Part shown: positions 13,687 through 22,013 of the stretch, piece after piece | Position numbering within the stretch: position 1 is the first letter of the stretch | How the letters are laid out: the number at the start of each line of letters is the position of its first letter | From: a virus | DNA: 29,001 bases | IMG/VR virus record: IMGVR_UViG_3300013137_000076 | Span: 1 to 29,001 of that record | Direction: 5' to 3' (one strand) | Translations under genes and position numbers: made by a program | Notes under the pieces: generated by a model | Told to the model about the DNA's origin: nothing | Seen by the model: only the letters and a program-made list of their open reading frames with translations | Database searches by the model: none

Positions 13687-13787
13687 TTTCGGCCGGGGCC
13701 TCGATTATTTATTTTTGCGGAGGCGATATTCGACGCGGGTTTTATTGGCTGGGCGCCGTTGTTATAACGGCCGCGGTAACTTTTTAA
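13653..13787 (+). CDS. 44-aa two-helix membrane peptide, holin-like
   Basis: Translation from ATG 13653 gives a start MDKILPTTQ, a hydrophobic stretch ILISAGASIIYFC, a short charged loop GGDIRRG, and a second hydrophobic stretch FYWLGAVVITAAVTF ending at the stop. The charge loop between two hydrophobic segments is typical of real membrane hairpins rather than of a chance frame. It overlaps the SEC-C gene by 34 bases and its 3' end overlaps the convergent M15 endolysin gene by 26. The ribosome binding site is weak (CGAG about six bases upstream). A holin paired with the neighbouring endolysin is possible, though the two are on opposite strands. Confidence 0.45.
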   Translation: MDKILPTTQILISAGASIIYFCGGDIRRGFYWLGAVVITAAVTF

Positions 13788-14241
13788 GCGCATACTCGGC
13801 GGCCGCCTCTATGCCGATATAATTCCAAACGGGCGCGCGGCCGTTATACAGTTTATTACCCTGCGCGTCGCGCGCATGCACGGCACCCCAACGGGCGCGA
13901 GTACCGCGCACGTCTAAATGAAACCCGGGCGTATTCCAATCGGGATATATGCCGAACCCGATCCGATCCGATATTTGCAAAAAATCAAAAATAGCGGATT
14001 GCATTGTATACGCGTCGTAAAACGGGATCCCCTCGACGTGATAGTCGACGGCGTTTCCAATAGTATGCTGGCTGTTCGCAACGCGCCCGGCCGCCTCGTA
14101 ACCGCAATGTATAACGATCGTATGACCGAGCGACTCGCGCACGCGATCGAGCGTTAAAAGCAACAGCCCCGATATGCGCTCCGGGGCGCCCCACTTCTCG
14201 CCATATGTAAAATACTTTAACGTGTCGAATACCGTACGCAT
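13762..14241 (-). CDS. M15-family peptidase endolysin (L-Ala-D-Glu or D-Ala-D-Ala type), 159 aa
   Basis: The zinc-binding pattern of the M15_3/VanY-like peptidases is present: SQHTIGNAVDYH with His59 and Asp66, then GFGIYPDWNTPGFHLDVRG with His108. The N-terminal FTYGEKWGAPERISGLLLLTLDRVRESLGHTIVIHCGYE also fits phage members of the family. It would cut peptide bonds in the host wall at lysis. There is no signal peptide, so it would depend on a holin. It is the last gene of the leftward late operon. The ATG at 14241 has only a modest ribosome binding site (GGGTAAAAAAAC). Confidence 0.82.
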   Translation of the reverse strand: MRTVFDTLKYFTYGEKWGAPERISGLLLLTLDRVRESLGHTIVIHCGYEAAGRVANSQHTIGNAVDYHVEGIPFYDAYTMQSAIFDFLQISDRIGFGIYPDWNTPGFHLDVRGTRARWGAVHARDAQGNKLYNGRAPVWNYIGIEAAAEYALKKLPRPL

Positions 14242-14247
14242 GTTTTT

Positions 14248-14469
14248 TTACCCGTGCACGACGGCGCGTAATCCGCGCTCGTTTATATCGTTTAAAAGTT
14301 TACGCATTATTTCAACGTCCCAGACGATATGCTCGGCCGTAACTTTTGCCCCGTCGTGCATTGTTAAGCAAACGCGGCGCTCGAACGAATTAACAAGCGC
14401 CTCGAGCTCAATAACACGCCGCCCTATATTATTTTTTATATACTTAGTACACCCCGCGCAACTGTTCAA
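14248..14469 (-). CDS. Hypothetical protein with CxxC, 73 aa (start uncertain)
   Basis: I do not recognise a family. The predicted product has a C-x2-C near the start (NSCAGCTKY), then mostly helical sequence (RRVIELEALVNSFERRV, EHIVWDVEIMRKLLNDINE). No ATG is available upstream. I chose TTG 14469, which overlaps the previous stop (TTGA) and follows GGGGGAG, though the spacing of two bases is short. GTG 14487 and TTG 14541 are alternatives. It lies between the upstream 109-aa gene and the endolysin, six bases before the latter. Lysis-accessory or spanin-like roles cannot be assigned, as it lacks a membrane helix or lipobox. Confidence 0.45.
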   Translation of the reverse strand: MNSCAGCTKYIKNNIGRRVIELEALVNSFERRVCLTMHDGAKVTAEHIVWDVEIMRKLLNDINERGLRAVVHG

Positions 14470-14795
14470 AACTCCCCCGTTTCCCACGCGCAAAAGCGCC
14501 CGCCCTGCGGCCAATGTTCGAGATAGCGCGGATCGGTACAAACGATAGCCGGATCGGTACCTATATACCCCGGGAGCGCCTCGATCGCCGCGAAATCCTC
14601 GACGCGTACGTCGATTTTACATATTACCGGGTACCCCTCAAACTCGATCCGATCTATTAAATGCGTTACGATACGCCCGTCGCGCGCAACGTCGCCGCCG
14701 AAAACTTCGACCGGGAAATCCGGGTATAGTATTTCGATACCGCCGAATCCTGTTTTTTTAAGTAACGACGTTACGACAATCGCGCTCCGGTACAT
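14466..14795 (-). CDS. Hypothetical late-region protein, 109 aa
   Basis: I do not recognise a family. The sequence looks like a small alpha/beta domain with short strands (IEILYPDFPVEVFGG, YPVICKIDVRVED) and a C-terminal part rich in Trp, Cys and Pro (HWPQGGRFCAWETGEF). There is no membrane segment. The ATG at 14795 has GGGGGCCCCGT upstream, a good ribosome binding site. It sits between the tail fibre gene and the lysis gene, where phages often carry fibre-modifying or receptor-related small genes. That is only positional evidence. Confidence 0.6.
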   Translation of the reverse strand: MYRSAIVVTSLLKKTGFGGIEILYPDFPVEVFGGDVARDGRIVTHLIDRIEFEGYPVICKIDVRVEDFAAIEALPGYIGTDPAIVCTDPRYLEHWPQGGRFCAWETGEF

Positions 14796-14807
14796 ACGGG
14801 GCCCCCG

Positions 14808-16085
14808 TTAAAATAAAGCATTGTGTATTTGTAGCATTTCCGCGGCTGTTTTCTGCGAGGCAAACAGCGCGACTTTTTTAATTAAAAAACTTTGTGATCC
14901 GACGTCCATCATCCCGACATAAATATCAACCGGGGCGATCGTCGTCCAGCGATCGGCCGCCCGCGCGCGCTCGATACCGGCGTTATAATATTCCTCGACG
15001 CCACGCCCGGACGCCGGATTATTTGAAAACGCATACCCGCACCCGTGTTTTTTAAATCTATTTGATATCGTCGACGGATATTCCGAGTTGACTTTAAAAT
15101 TAAAACTAACTTGAGAAAAAGATCCGTACCCGAGCATCGGATCCAAAGACCCGCCGAGGCCGTAACTTCCGAATACCGATTGCACAAATACAATGAGTAA
15201 ACTCGCCCCGTCGTTAAAATCGGACATTGTACGAAACGACGCGTATACCGCCCCGGCCGATGCGATCGAATTACCCGCGAATGGATACCGCAATACGTCC
15301 CGGTTGCGAGTTAACGCCCCGGGTATATACGACGAGCACCCGATACCCGCGGTAAGCTGAACGCCCCACGCGTAAAAAGATCCGACCGCGTGCGCGCTCG
15401 CGTTATCGAGTATCACAACCCGCACCGATGTTACTCCGACGGGAGTTTTAAATAATAAAAAGTGTCGACTAAATCCGGCCGGTAAAACGTACGAATCACT
15501 CGCCAATAAAACGCCGGTATCGTTACGATATGCGGCGGCGACACCCTGCGAAATGCTCCCCGGGGCCGCGTGAAACGAGAAGCAATACCACGTATTAGCC
15601 GTAACTGTAAAAACACGGGATAAAACGCCCCGGGCGAGCGTTACGTCGATTCGATCCATACCGGAGGGCGTACCGTCCGGAGCGGTAATTACCCCCGCGG
15701 AAACCGAGCACCCGCTCGCCGTCCACGCGGCGACCGTATCCGGATTAGGGATTATGTTTGTCGCGGCCGATTCAATTAATACGCCGCGCTCGCGGATAAA
15801 TCCGTTTTTATCGTACCACCCGCCAACAAATCGCGGTACGTCCGACGTCGTCGTATACCTGATAACCCCCGTCGTATCAACATACGACGCCGGATTCGAC
15901 GAGCTCCGGGACGCGGTAAACGTCGCCGTTTTATTACCGCCGACCGCCGCGTTAATTTGCCCGGCGGTATAGTCCGCGAAAAACGACGGACTAAATGCTA
16001 ATATCGACGGCGGCGCAATGCCCGAGCCGATCTCGGGCTCGATCGTGCCGTCGTTACCGACTTCCGATTCGCGAATTTCAGACAT
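14808..16085 (-). CDS. Tail fibre / receptor-binding protein with lectin-like domain, 425 aa
   Basis: Residues of about 40-115 show a pattern common in phage virion proteins: repeated T/S-rich strands, SYVDTTGVIRY, then a PRF...RGVLIESAATN stretch. The rest resembles a carbohydrate-binding, concanavalin-like beta sandwich (ANTWYCFSFHAAPG, SHAVGSFYAWGVQLTAG), followed by a second beta-rich domain to the end. It probably recognises the host surface at the baseplate. It is the second fibre-like gene of this operon, separated from the first by two small fibre-assembly-like genes and a membrane peptide. The start follows GCGGGGTTTT. Confidence 0.65.
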   Translation of the reverse strand: MSEIRESEVGNDGTIEPEIGSGIAPPSILAFSPSFFADYTAGQINAAVGGNKTATFTASRSSSNPASYVDTTGVIRYTTTSDVPRFVGGWYDKNGFIRERGVLIESAATNIIPNPDTVAAWTASGCSVSAGVITAPDGTPSGMDRIDVTLARGVLSRVFTVTANTWYCFSFHAAPGSISQGVAAAYRNDTGVLLASDSYVLPAGFSRHFLLFKTPVGVTSVRVVILDNASAHAVGSFYAWGVQLTAGIGCSSYIPGALTRNRDVLRYPFAGNSIASAGAVYASFRTMSDFNDGASLLIVFVQSVFGSYGLGGSLDPMLGYGSFSQVSFNFKVNSEYPSTISNRFKKHGCGYAFSNNPASGRGVEEYYNAGIERARAADRWTTIAPVDIYVGMMDVGSQSFLIKKVALFASQKTAAEMLQIHNALF

Positions 16086-16236
16086 AAAACCCCGCGTACT
16101 GTACGTTAATTAAAACGCAAATTAACCCGGGCCAGCCCGGCACCCGTGCGCGATTGCATGCTATGGCCGAGCTCTTGAAAATGTTTATCCGTCGCAAACG
16201 GAGACGTCGGAAACGCCCCGGCGATAGCATTACCGA

Positions 16237-16506
16237 TCATATTCCGACCCTTTCTTTTAAGCACCCGACGTCATGCTCGAGTATGTTAACCCGCAAGGTA
16301 TTCGGGCACGATTCGCGGTACAATGATAATCCGCGGTACGTGAGCACGTCGACCTCGCCTTTTTCTGTAAATAAAATTTTGTCGTGGCGATCAACCTTTT
16401 GTACGATACGATCAAACGCCCGAACCATTTTCGAGTAAAACACCCCGAGGGACGCAATAAGTATGCAGATCTGAATAATCTCGGACACGGTTAAAATATT
16501 TTCCAT
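16237..16506 (-). CDS. Small N-terminally anchored membrane protein, 89 aa
   Basis: A hydrophobic helix at about 8-25 (SEIIQICILIASLGVFYS) is followed by a helical, charged region (KMVRAFDRIVQKVDRHDKILF), and the C-terminus is soluble with two cysteines. The start follows GAGGGGGATTT, a very good ribosome binding site. The topology recalls small lysis-cassette or holin-associated phage proteins, but no family motif is seen. It lies between fibre-assembly-like genes and the second fibre gene. The 151 bases that follow before the fibre gene hold a minor 6-bp stem and no convincing gene. Confidence 0.55.
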   Translation of the reverse strand: MENILTVSEIIQICILIASLGVFYSKMVRAFDRIVQKVDRHDKILFTEKGEVDVLTYRGLSLYRESCPNTLRVNILEHDVGCLKERVGI

Positions 16507-16530
16507 AAATCCCCCTCGAGTTAAAAAAAA

Positions 16531-16833
16531 TTATTCCGGCCATACGATACCGGGAATACCGGCCGTAAACTCCGCTTTACTCGGCGCCGGCAATGTGCCC
16601 GCGCTAATACGTGATATAGTATCGACGAGATACGCGCACGCCGCGTCCCGGTATGCGATCCCGGCGCCGGCCTCGGCGGCGTACGTCGGATTCCCGCTAT
16701 TAACGTACGAGCATAGCGAAACGATACCGTCGTATCCGCGCGACTTCGCGGTCGCATCCATCGCCCGCGTTAACAGTAAATTAAAATCTCGCGAAACCTG
16801 TTCGACGAGCCGAACTTGATTTAATTTTATCAT
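16531..16833 (-). CDS. Fibre-region protein, DUF4376-like, 100 aa
   Basis: The central sequence (AKSRGYDGIVSLCSYVNSGNPTYAAEAGAGIAYRDAACAYLVD) matches the pattern known from DUF4376-like phage proteins and from the C-termini of tail fibre assembly proteins. The final part (PSKAEFTAGIPGIVWPE) also fits. Such proteins are thought to help fold or attach fibres. The start at 16833 overlaps the upstream stop (ATGA) with GGAGGGGCAGGGGT upstream; the Arg-rich extension to 16890 is a shadow of the upstream gene. Confidence 0.7.
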   Translation of the reverse strand: MIKLNQVRLVEQVSRDFNLLLTRAMDATAKSRGYDGIVSLCSYVNSGNPTYAAEAGAGIAYRDAACAYLVDTISRISAGTLPAPSKAEFTAGIPGIVWPE

Positions 16834-17054
16834 ACCCCTGCCCCTCCGACGCCGTCGGCCGGCCCGAGCGTATCCGGATCGAGCTCCCACGCGTCAAAAA
16901 ATTCTTGATCCGGGAGGGCGCTTTCGCTAACGATCCAATAAGGAACCCCCGCCGGCACGACGCGCGCCGCTATATCGCCCGCCGTCTTTTTTATCGACGA
17001 GCGTACCAGCGAAACCCGTCCGAAACTATCCGCGTAAATAATTACGTCCGACAT
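16830..17054 (-). CDS. Small fibre-region protein, 74 aa
   Basis: The product begins with a beta-rich segment (VIIYADSFGRVSLVR). It has a middle PAGVPYWIVSESALPDQEFFDAWELD that recurs, to my knowledge, in small phage genes located after tail fibres, and it ends in a Gly-rich tail. It is probably a fibre-assembly or fibre-associated component. The ATG follows GGGGATTAAAAAAT. It is translationally coupled (ATGA) to the downstream DUF4376-like gene. Confidence 0.6.
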   Translation of the reverse strand: MSDVIIYADSFGRVSLVRSSIKKTAGDIAARVVPAGVPYWIVSESALPDQEFFDAWELDPDTLGPADGVGGAGV

Positions 17055-17059
17055 ATTTT

Positions 17060-18040
17060 TTAATCCCCGAGTACAAGTAAAAGTATGTTTTCAAGATCGC
17101 CCCGGTCGCCGGAATTGTACGCAACTATCGAGAACGACCCCGCGGCAAGGTTATAAACCGATACGTTATCAATCGCGCCCGTTTCGTCGTCCGCGTCTTG
17201 CGCGACTCCAGTAAGTACGACGTAATTCGCCGAGGGCATATCGACGTCGAGCGTAACCGTATAATGTGCGGTACTAACCTTTGTAATGCTCGTTATATTG
17301 AAATCGTCGCGGATACTACCAGTAACACCGTTAAAATTTATCCACGCTTTCGCGAGGCGCTTTTTAACGTTTAACGCCTCGGTCGAACTATCCGAACATT
17401 TCGAGAACTCAACGGCGCCGGCCGCGAGTTTTGCGGTACTTATGCCCCCGGCGGTAAGGGATATATGCGGGATCGACGGCGTACCGCCGATAGTAACGAC
17501 GCCGGATTCGCCGGTTAACGAGGCGACGCCGGCCGAGGCCGATTTACTCGAGAATAAATACTCCCAACGATCGTTTGTTAGATTGTATATTAAAAAAACC
17601 GTTTCGGTAATTACCCCGGCGGCCGGGGCCGAACCCGTACGCATGGTTATACTTTTTGCACCGAGCCCGGCATAATTACACGTACAAGCGCCGGTATTAT
17701 CCGCCGACACTTTAAAGAAAATAACAAAACCGTGCATCATTGAATACGCCGTCGGCTTTATCATCGACGTTAATAGCGGCGTCGGCGCGTACGCATTAAC
17801 GGCGCCGGTATCATAACACGAGCTCGCGGAGGCGCCGATTATTGATAGCGCCCGGGCGAGTTGATACTCGTCGACCCCGGTCGGATCGAGCGTTTGCGCG
17901 GCAGAAACGACGGCGTTAACTAATTCCTCTTGCGTTATGTTGCGGTCGACGGCGTCGAGCACCGTCCCGGGCGTACCGGTGCCGACGTTTATATTAACAT
18001 ACATACCGCCGCTTGAATCTTGCGCCGCTGTTCTAAACAT
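17060..18040 (-). CDS. Tail fibre protein (Mu gp49/S position), 326 aa
   Basis: The N-terminal part (about 1-80) is helical and followed by beta-rich domains. GGISTAKLAAGAVEFSK is a repeat type typical of trimeric phage fibres, and the C-terminal AKAWINFNGVTGSIRDDFNITSITKVSTAHYTV fits a domain known from many fibre tips. It would form the thin fibre attached to the baseplate protein encoded just upstream. Its place directly after the gp48-like gene and before fibre-assembly-like genes matches the Mu order. ATG 18040 has GGGGGTTTTTAAA upstream. Confidence 0.8.
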   Translation of the reverse strand: MFRTAAQDSSGGMYVNINVGTGTPGTVLDAVDRNITQEELVNAVVSAAQTLDPTGVDEYQLARALSIIGASASSCYDTGAVNAYAPTPLLTSMIKPTAYSMMHGFVIFFKVSADNTGACTCNYAGLGAKSITMRTGSAPAAGVITETVFLIYNLTNDRWEYLFSSKSASAGVASLTGESGVVTIGGTPSIPHISLTAGGISTAKLAAGAVEFSKCSDSSTEALNVKKRLAKAWINFNGVTGSIRDDFNITSITKVSTAHYTVTLDVDMPSANYVVLTGVAQDADDETGAIDNVSVYNLAAGSFSIVAYNSGDRGDLENILLLVLGD

Positions 18041-18061
18041 TTTAAAAACCCCCGTCGTAAA

Positions 18062-18598
18062 TTATGACGCAGTGCATCGGCCTTTACCGCACACGGCGGC
18101 GCCGTATACGTTGAGATCGAGCGCGATCCCCGTATAATCCGGAGCGCAATGCGCCGGGCTTAACCGCTGAACAAGCGCCGACAAACCGAGCGCGTCCTCG
18201 GTCGTGTTTAATGTGCCTTGCAAATAAAAAACAAAAGTATCCGTCGGCGGTACACCCTCGACGATAGTAACGGATCCATAACCGGCTTGATTCAATGCGT
18301 TTTGTAAATAAATAATATCCTGCCCGCCGAGCGCGATCCACCGCGCGACCATTTGCGCGCGTTTAACGGATACGGCGCCGGCTGTTTTATATGCGGCGTC
18401 GTATTGATTAAACCACTCCTGTAACGTCGCCTCGGCCGTGCCGGGGTTTGACTCGAGAACGATACCGCGCAAAAACTCGACCATGCGTTCCGGCTCGCGC
18501 GCGAGGCCGAGCAACAGGCCGCGGGAATACGTGCCGGCAAACGCCCACGCGCGCCCGGTCGGAAATTGTTTTTTTACGACCTCGTATAAATCTATCAC
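18062..18598 (-). CDS. Baseplate wedge protein, Mu gp48 / YmfQ-like (DUF2313), 178 aa
   Basis: The N-terminus (LYEVVKKQFPTGRAWAF) and the helix RMVEFLRGIVLESNPGTAEATLQEWFNQYDAA match the DUF2313 pattern of tail proteins that join baseplate wedge and fibre. It is encoded between gp47-like and fibre genes, as in Mu. The start is GTG 18598, overlapping the gp47-like stop by four bases (GTGA). The ribosome binding site is weak, so it probably depends on coupling. Confidence 0.85.
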   Translation of the reverse strand: MIDLYEVVKKQFPTGRAWAFAGTYSRGLLLGLAREPERMVEFLRGIVLESNPGTAEATLQEWFNQYDAAYKTAGAVSVKRAQMVARWIALGGQDIIYLQNALNQAGYGSVTIVEGVPPTDTFVFYLQGTLNTTEDALGLSALVQRLSPAHCAPDYTGIALDLNVYGAAVCGKGRCTAS

Positions 18599-19716
18599 GG
18601 GAAAGTTACCGACGATAATTTACATAACTCGTTATATGCAAGCGTATGCGATTCGATCGGACTCGCGTTTCCATTAATGCAGAGCGCGAGCGTCATATAC
18701 TCCGCCCCCGACTCAATACATACCGCCTCGATCATTGATCGCGATATTACGTTACGTACGTCGAGTTGATCGAGAAATTGTTTCGGCTCGCGGGAAAGTA
18801 AAAACGACGTGATATTCGCGGTAATGGCCGATCTTATATCGGCGGTATTCGGCGACAATGCCGAAAACGTAACGGTAAACGTCCGCTCGGTCATTGCGAG
18901 AACTTCGATCGCTACCGCTTGACACGGCGCCCGGCTGGGCGAATCAATATAGGCGAGAACCTCGGCGAGCTTTGCGGAATCCGGAATCCGGGACGCGTAA
19001 TTATCCGTTAATGGATAAACGCATACGTACCCTTGCGTTATAGATCCGACCTCGCGTTTACCCCACGCAAACGCGCGCGTTACCCCGGCGACCTCCCGGG
19101 CCCATAGGATATAGTCGGTTAATGCTCCGCCCTGCGGAGGGCGTTTTTCAAAATCGGAAATACGCGTCCGGTACGCCTCGAGCGATTCGCGATCCGCGGC
19201 CGTGGTTAGTACGGACGCAACCGTCGCCGAGTTGTCAACGCTCGGTATCGGACTCATTATCGTTAATGTACCGCCGACGAGTAAATTACCCGCGGCCCCC
19301 GGGGTTAAACAATTAATCGTTATAACCGCCGATCCGGTTATAAATTCGACCGTCGTTTCGACCGCGTAAATTAACCCGTTTACCGATCCGCGGTACGTCG
19401 TACCCTCCGGAATAAATTGTCCGATTGTGCCCGTAACGTTTGCAGTTAACCGGGCGGTCGTGGCGGCGACGCGTGCGATACCATATTGCGCGCCCTTACG
19501 CTCGAGGGACTCGTCGTCTTGCGTTACTGTAAAAATTTGTTGATACGCCCAACAACCATACTTGTAAATTATCACGTAAACCAGCGCGAGCGCCGTCGCG
19601 AGCACGCGATTAAATGCCTTGTAAAACGAGGGCGTCGTTTGCCCGATCTGCGATTCGATATCGGTTATAATACGGTCGCGTATTTCTTGCGTCGTCGGTA
19701 ACGTCGGTAACGGCAT
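18595..19716 (-). CDS. Baseplate J-like protein, Mu gp47, 373 aa
   Basis: The sequence follows the baseplate J/gp47 family: LPTTQEIRDRIITDIESQIG at the N-terminus, GAQYGIARVAATTARLTANVTGTIG..IPEGTTYRG in the first third, then PPQGGALTDYILWAREVAGVTRAFAWGK and a C-terminal beta domain. It forms the wedge of the contractile baseplate. The length is normal for the family. Its ATG abuts the stop codon of the gp46-like gene. Confidence 0.92.
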   Translation of the reverse strand: MPLPTLPTTQEIRDRIITDIESQIGQTTPSFYKAFNRVLATALALVYVIIYKYGCWAYQQIFTVTQDDESLERKGAQYGIARVAATTARLTANVTGTIGQFIPEGTTYRGSVNGLIYAVETTVEFITGSAVITINCLTPGAAGNLLVGGTLTIMSPIPSVDNSATVASVLTTAADRESLEAYRTRISDFEKRPPQGGALTDYILWAREVAGVTRAFAWGKREVGSITQGYVCVYPLTDNYASRIPDSAKLAEVLAYIDSPSRAPCQAVAIEVLAMTERTFTVTFSALSPNTADIRSAITANITSFLLSREPKQFLDQLDVRNVISRSMIEAVCIESGAEYMTLALCINGNASPIESHTLAYNELCKLSSVTFP

Positions 19717-20163
19717 TTACGAAACCCCCGTATTTATCGGGCCGGCCGCGGCTCCGGCCGTCCAGTTAAGCGCGTATTTAAAGCGCGTCGGATCGGTTTG
19801 ATCCGGTTTAAAAACCTCGATAATTATATTAACCCGGTTACGCTCCGGGGCCGTCGCCGTAACTAATACCTCCCGGGCGACGCCGAGGTCGACAAGCCAC
19901 GCGAGGGCGCGCCGCCCCGAATCCTCGATATACCGCAACGCCCGGGACGACGGGCGGCCGTCGAGGTACGACTCAAAATCGGATTGTATTTGCTTTTCCG
20001 GGAAATTTTCGTCGAGCGCATTACCGTGCCAGCCCTCGCGAGTAAACAGCGAAATTAATACCGCGTTTTCGAGCCCGCCGGCGTCAAGTATCGGCTGGCC
20101 GTTACTGTATTTTATCATTCCGCCGTCGTTTGTCAATCGTAAAGCAACGTCGCCGTCGTACAT
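19717..20163 (-). CDS. Baseplate protein, Mu gp46-like, 148 aa
   Basis: It fits the GP46 family: a short beta start (GDVALRLTNDGGMIKYSNGQPIL), a LENAVLISLFTREGWHGN motif (in Mu-like proteins a conserved ...LISLFTD.R...W), ARRYIED-like helices and a C-terminal strand pair. It is the equivalent of gp25-type sheath initiators in the contractile baseplate. It starts at ATG 20163 with GGAGGTGTTGCT upstream, lies between gp45-like and gp47-like genes, and has normal length. Confidence 0.9.
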   Translation of the reverse strand: MYDGDVALRLTNDGGMIKYSNGQPILDAGGLENAVLISLFTREGWHGNALDENFPEKQIQSDFESYLDGRPSSRALRYIEDSGRRALAWLVDLGVAREVLVTATAPERNRVNIIIEVFKPDQTDPTRFKYALNWTAGAAAGPINTGVS

Positions 20164-20178
20164 AGCAACACCTCCGAA

Positions 20179-20985
20179 TTATTGCGGGACGTACGTATTA
20201 ACGGATCCACGTTGTACGCCGCCGTGAACATGCGTCGACCCGATATTAACGCCGTTATTTTGAAACGTCCCCGTCGACGTTACGTTACCCGTTATATTTA
20301 CATTGCCTTGTAAATTAATAGTCGGGGCCTGTACGGTTGCAGACAACCCCCCGTAAATCGTAACCGCCCCCGTCGAATCCATAAAAATAAAACCCGACGG
20401 GGCTAATATCGACCCAATAAGAAAACCGATCTGCGACGTTGATCCGATTGTCGCGACGCCGTCATCGCCGAGAGTTAAAACGGATTCCCCATCGGCCGAA
20501 AATTTAACATCGTCCTCGACGATCGACGTTAACTTACCCGCTTTTGTCAATTCGATATATCCGCCCGGATTCGAGAAATCGATCTCGTCGTCGGTAACGA
20601 GAGTAACCACGCCGGCCGTGGTTATCGTTATCGTACATTTCGGGTTTTTGATTAAAATAGTCCCGTCCTGTTTTAAAAAAACCTCGGCTTTTACCGCGGC
20701 GCCGTCGGCCCCGGTGCTAAATACACGCCGTTCGCCGGCGATCGCCGTCGGCGCGATCTTTTGGTTATGAAACCCGAGCGCCGTTAATTGCCCGCGCCCC
20801 CTGCCGAGCGGAAACGTTACCGCCTCGATACCGGCCGGCGGGGCGAAATCCTCGTTACACGGGCCAAACACTTGCGCTTTACGTTGATCGCCGCGGAATT
20901 CCTCGACGGCGACAAGCTGGGCGCTCGACCCGGTGCCGGATATTTTATCGGCAAACGATTTAATTATTTTTGCTAATCGTCCCAC
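20179..20985 (-). CDS. Baseplate spike protein, Mu gp45-like, 268 aa
   Basis: The N-terminal 100 residues fit the OB-fold of gp45/gpV-type spikes (AQVFGPCNEDFAPPAGIEAVTFPLGRG). The rest is a repetitive beta-helix-like run with TITTAGVVTL, GAVTIYGGLSA and GNVNITGNVTSTGTFQNNG. The tip contains THVHGG, with His252 and His254. In known spike tips (P2, phi92) an H-x-H set binds an iron ion at the apex. It is the membrane-piercing tip of the tail. GTG 20985 with GGAGG upstream is the likely start; it overlaps the gp44-like gene by 13 bases. Confidence 0.9.
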   Translation of the reverse strand: MGRLAKIIKSFADKISGTGSSAQLVAVEEFRGDQRKAQVFGPCNEDFAPPAGIEAVTFPLGRGRGQLTALGFHNQKIAPTAIAGERRVFSTGADGAAVKAEVFLKQDGTILIKNPKCTITITTAGVVTLVTDDEIDFSNPGGYIELTKAGKLTSIVEDDVKFSADGESVLTLGDDGVATIGSTSQIGFLIGSILAPSGFIFMDSTGAVTIYGGLSATVQAPTINLQGNVNITGNVTSTGTFQNNGVNIGSTHVHGGVQRGSVNTYVPQ

Positions 20986-22013
20986 GGGTACGCCTCCGGG
21001 AGCTTTCCGCTATACGCGCCGGGAATCGTTAACGCGAGCTCGGTTATATCCTTATTATCGTCCCGCTTAAACGTAACCGATTTAATTAAAAAAGTAAACG
21101 GTTTATAAATCATAATCGACGGGGCCGTTAAATTCAAAAGCGTATTAACCGACCATAATTTACGATTCGGATCGCGCCACCCCTCGACCTGTAACGGGAC
21201 GGTAATCGCCTCGGCTATTTGCGCCGATAAGGCCCACTCGGCGGACTGTGATATATTCGCCTCATTTGTGTCGTTTGCCTGTATAGCTTTCGGCCGGCGA
21301 ACCCCCGCGAGCGCGCGATCGACGGCCCGGGAATAATTGTCGTTAACGCCGTACTCCTGCCCAAAAGATTCTATCGACGAGAACCTCGCGGCCCCGTTGT
21401 AATTCGCACCGGAAACAATAACGCCTTGCTGGCCCTCTTTAAGCACCGCGACAACGCGCCCGGACGATACAGCCCGGCGGAATAATAAATCGCCGGCGGC
21501 GGTCTGCCCCATGAGTAACTGGCGCTGGCGCGCTAAGTTTTGAATAAAAATAAAAATCGTTTCCGTCGGCGACGTCGGCCCTGCCTCGCTAAAAATAGCC
21601 CCGGGCGAGGATTCAAACACGGCGGCGAAATCATATCCGGCGACGAGCTTGTCCGCAATTTCTTTTAATCCGGCGCTTGTAAATTGTAGCGGGAAATCGT
21701 CGTACTCGAAAGTAACGTCGACGAGTACGCCCGGTAAACTCCGGCCGGCGATCGCTACCTCCGACGAGCTTTCGGACGCCGACGGATCGACGGACTCAAC
21801 GCGGCCCGTAAACACGCGGTCGCCGCCGATATCGATTCTAACGCGCTGGTATTTAAACGGTTTGAATAAATCGCGATACGCCCGGGACTCCGGGAAAAAC
21901 GGCGACGTAAAGCCAAACGATCCGCCGACCTCGTCGATCGAATCCATTAAAGAAAACCCGGAAAAAAAACGTAACTTTTGATCGCTAACGTATACGTCGA
22001 GCGTATCAAGCAT
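20973..22013 (-). CDS. Baseplate hub protein, Mu gp44/P-like, 346 aa
   Basis: It fits the tail protein gpP/late control D-like family: an N-terminal strand set (LDVYVSDQKLRFFSGFSLMDSIDEVGGSFGF), RVRIDIGGDRVFTGRVESVDPS, then ITVPLQVEGWRDPNRKLWSVNTLLNLTAPSIMI near the C-terminus. Such proteins form the baseplate hub that links tube and spike. The start at ATG 22013 overlaps the upstream gp43-like gene by eight bases. Length is near that of Mu gpP. Confidence 0.9.
   Translation of the reverse strand: MLDTLDVYVSDQKLRFFSGFSLMDSIDEVGGSFGFTSPFFPESRAYRDLFKPFKYQRVRIDIGGDRVFTGRVESVDPSASESSSEVAIAGRSLPGVLVDVTFEYDDFPLQFTSAGLKEIADKLVAGYDFAAVFESSPGAIFSEAGPTSPTETIFIFIQNLARQRQLLMGQTAAGDLLFRRAVSSGRVVAVLKEGQQGVIVSGANYNGAARFSSIESFGQEYGVNDNYSRAVDRALAGVRRPKAIQANDTNEANISQSAEWALSAQIAEAITVPLQVEGWRDPNRKLWSVNTLLNLTAPSIMIYKPFTFLIKSVTFKRDDNKDITELALTIPGAYSGKLPEAYPWDD

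Noticed and set aside
16078-16230. - strand 50-codon frame with basic N-terminus between the membrane peptide and the second fibre gene
   Set aside because: There is no Shine-Dalgarno sequence before the ATG and it overlaps the well-supported fibre start. The only other structure here is a 6-bp stem with a 2-base loop.
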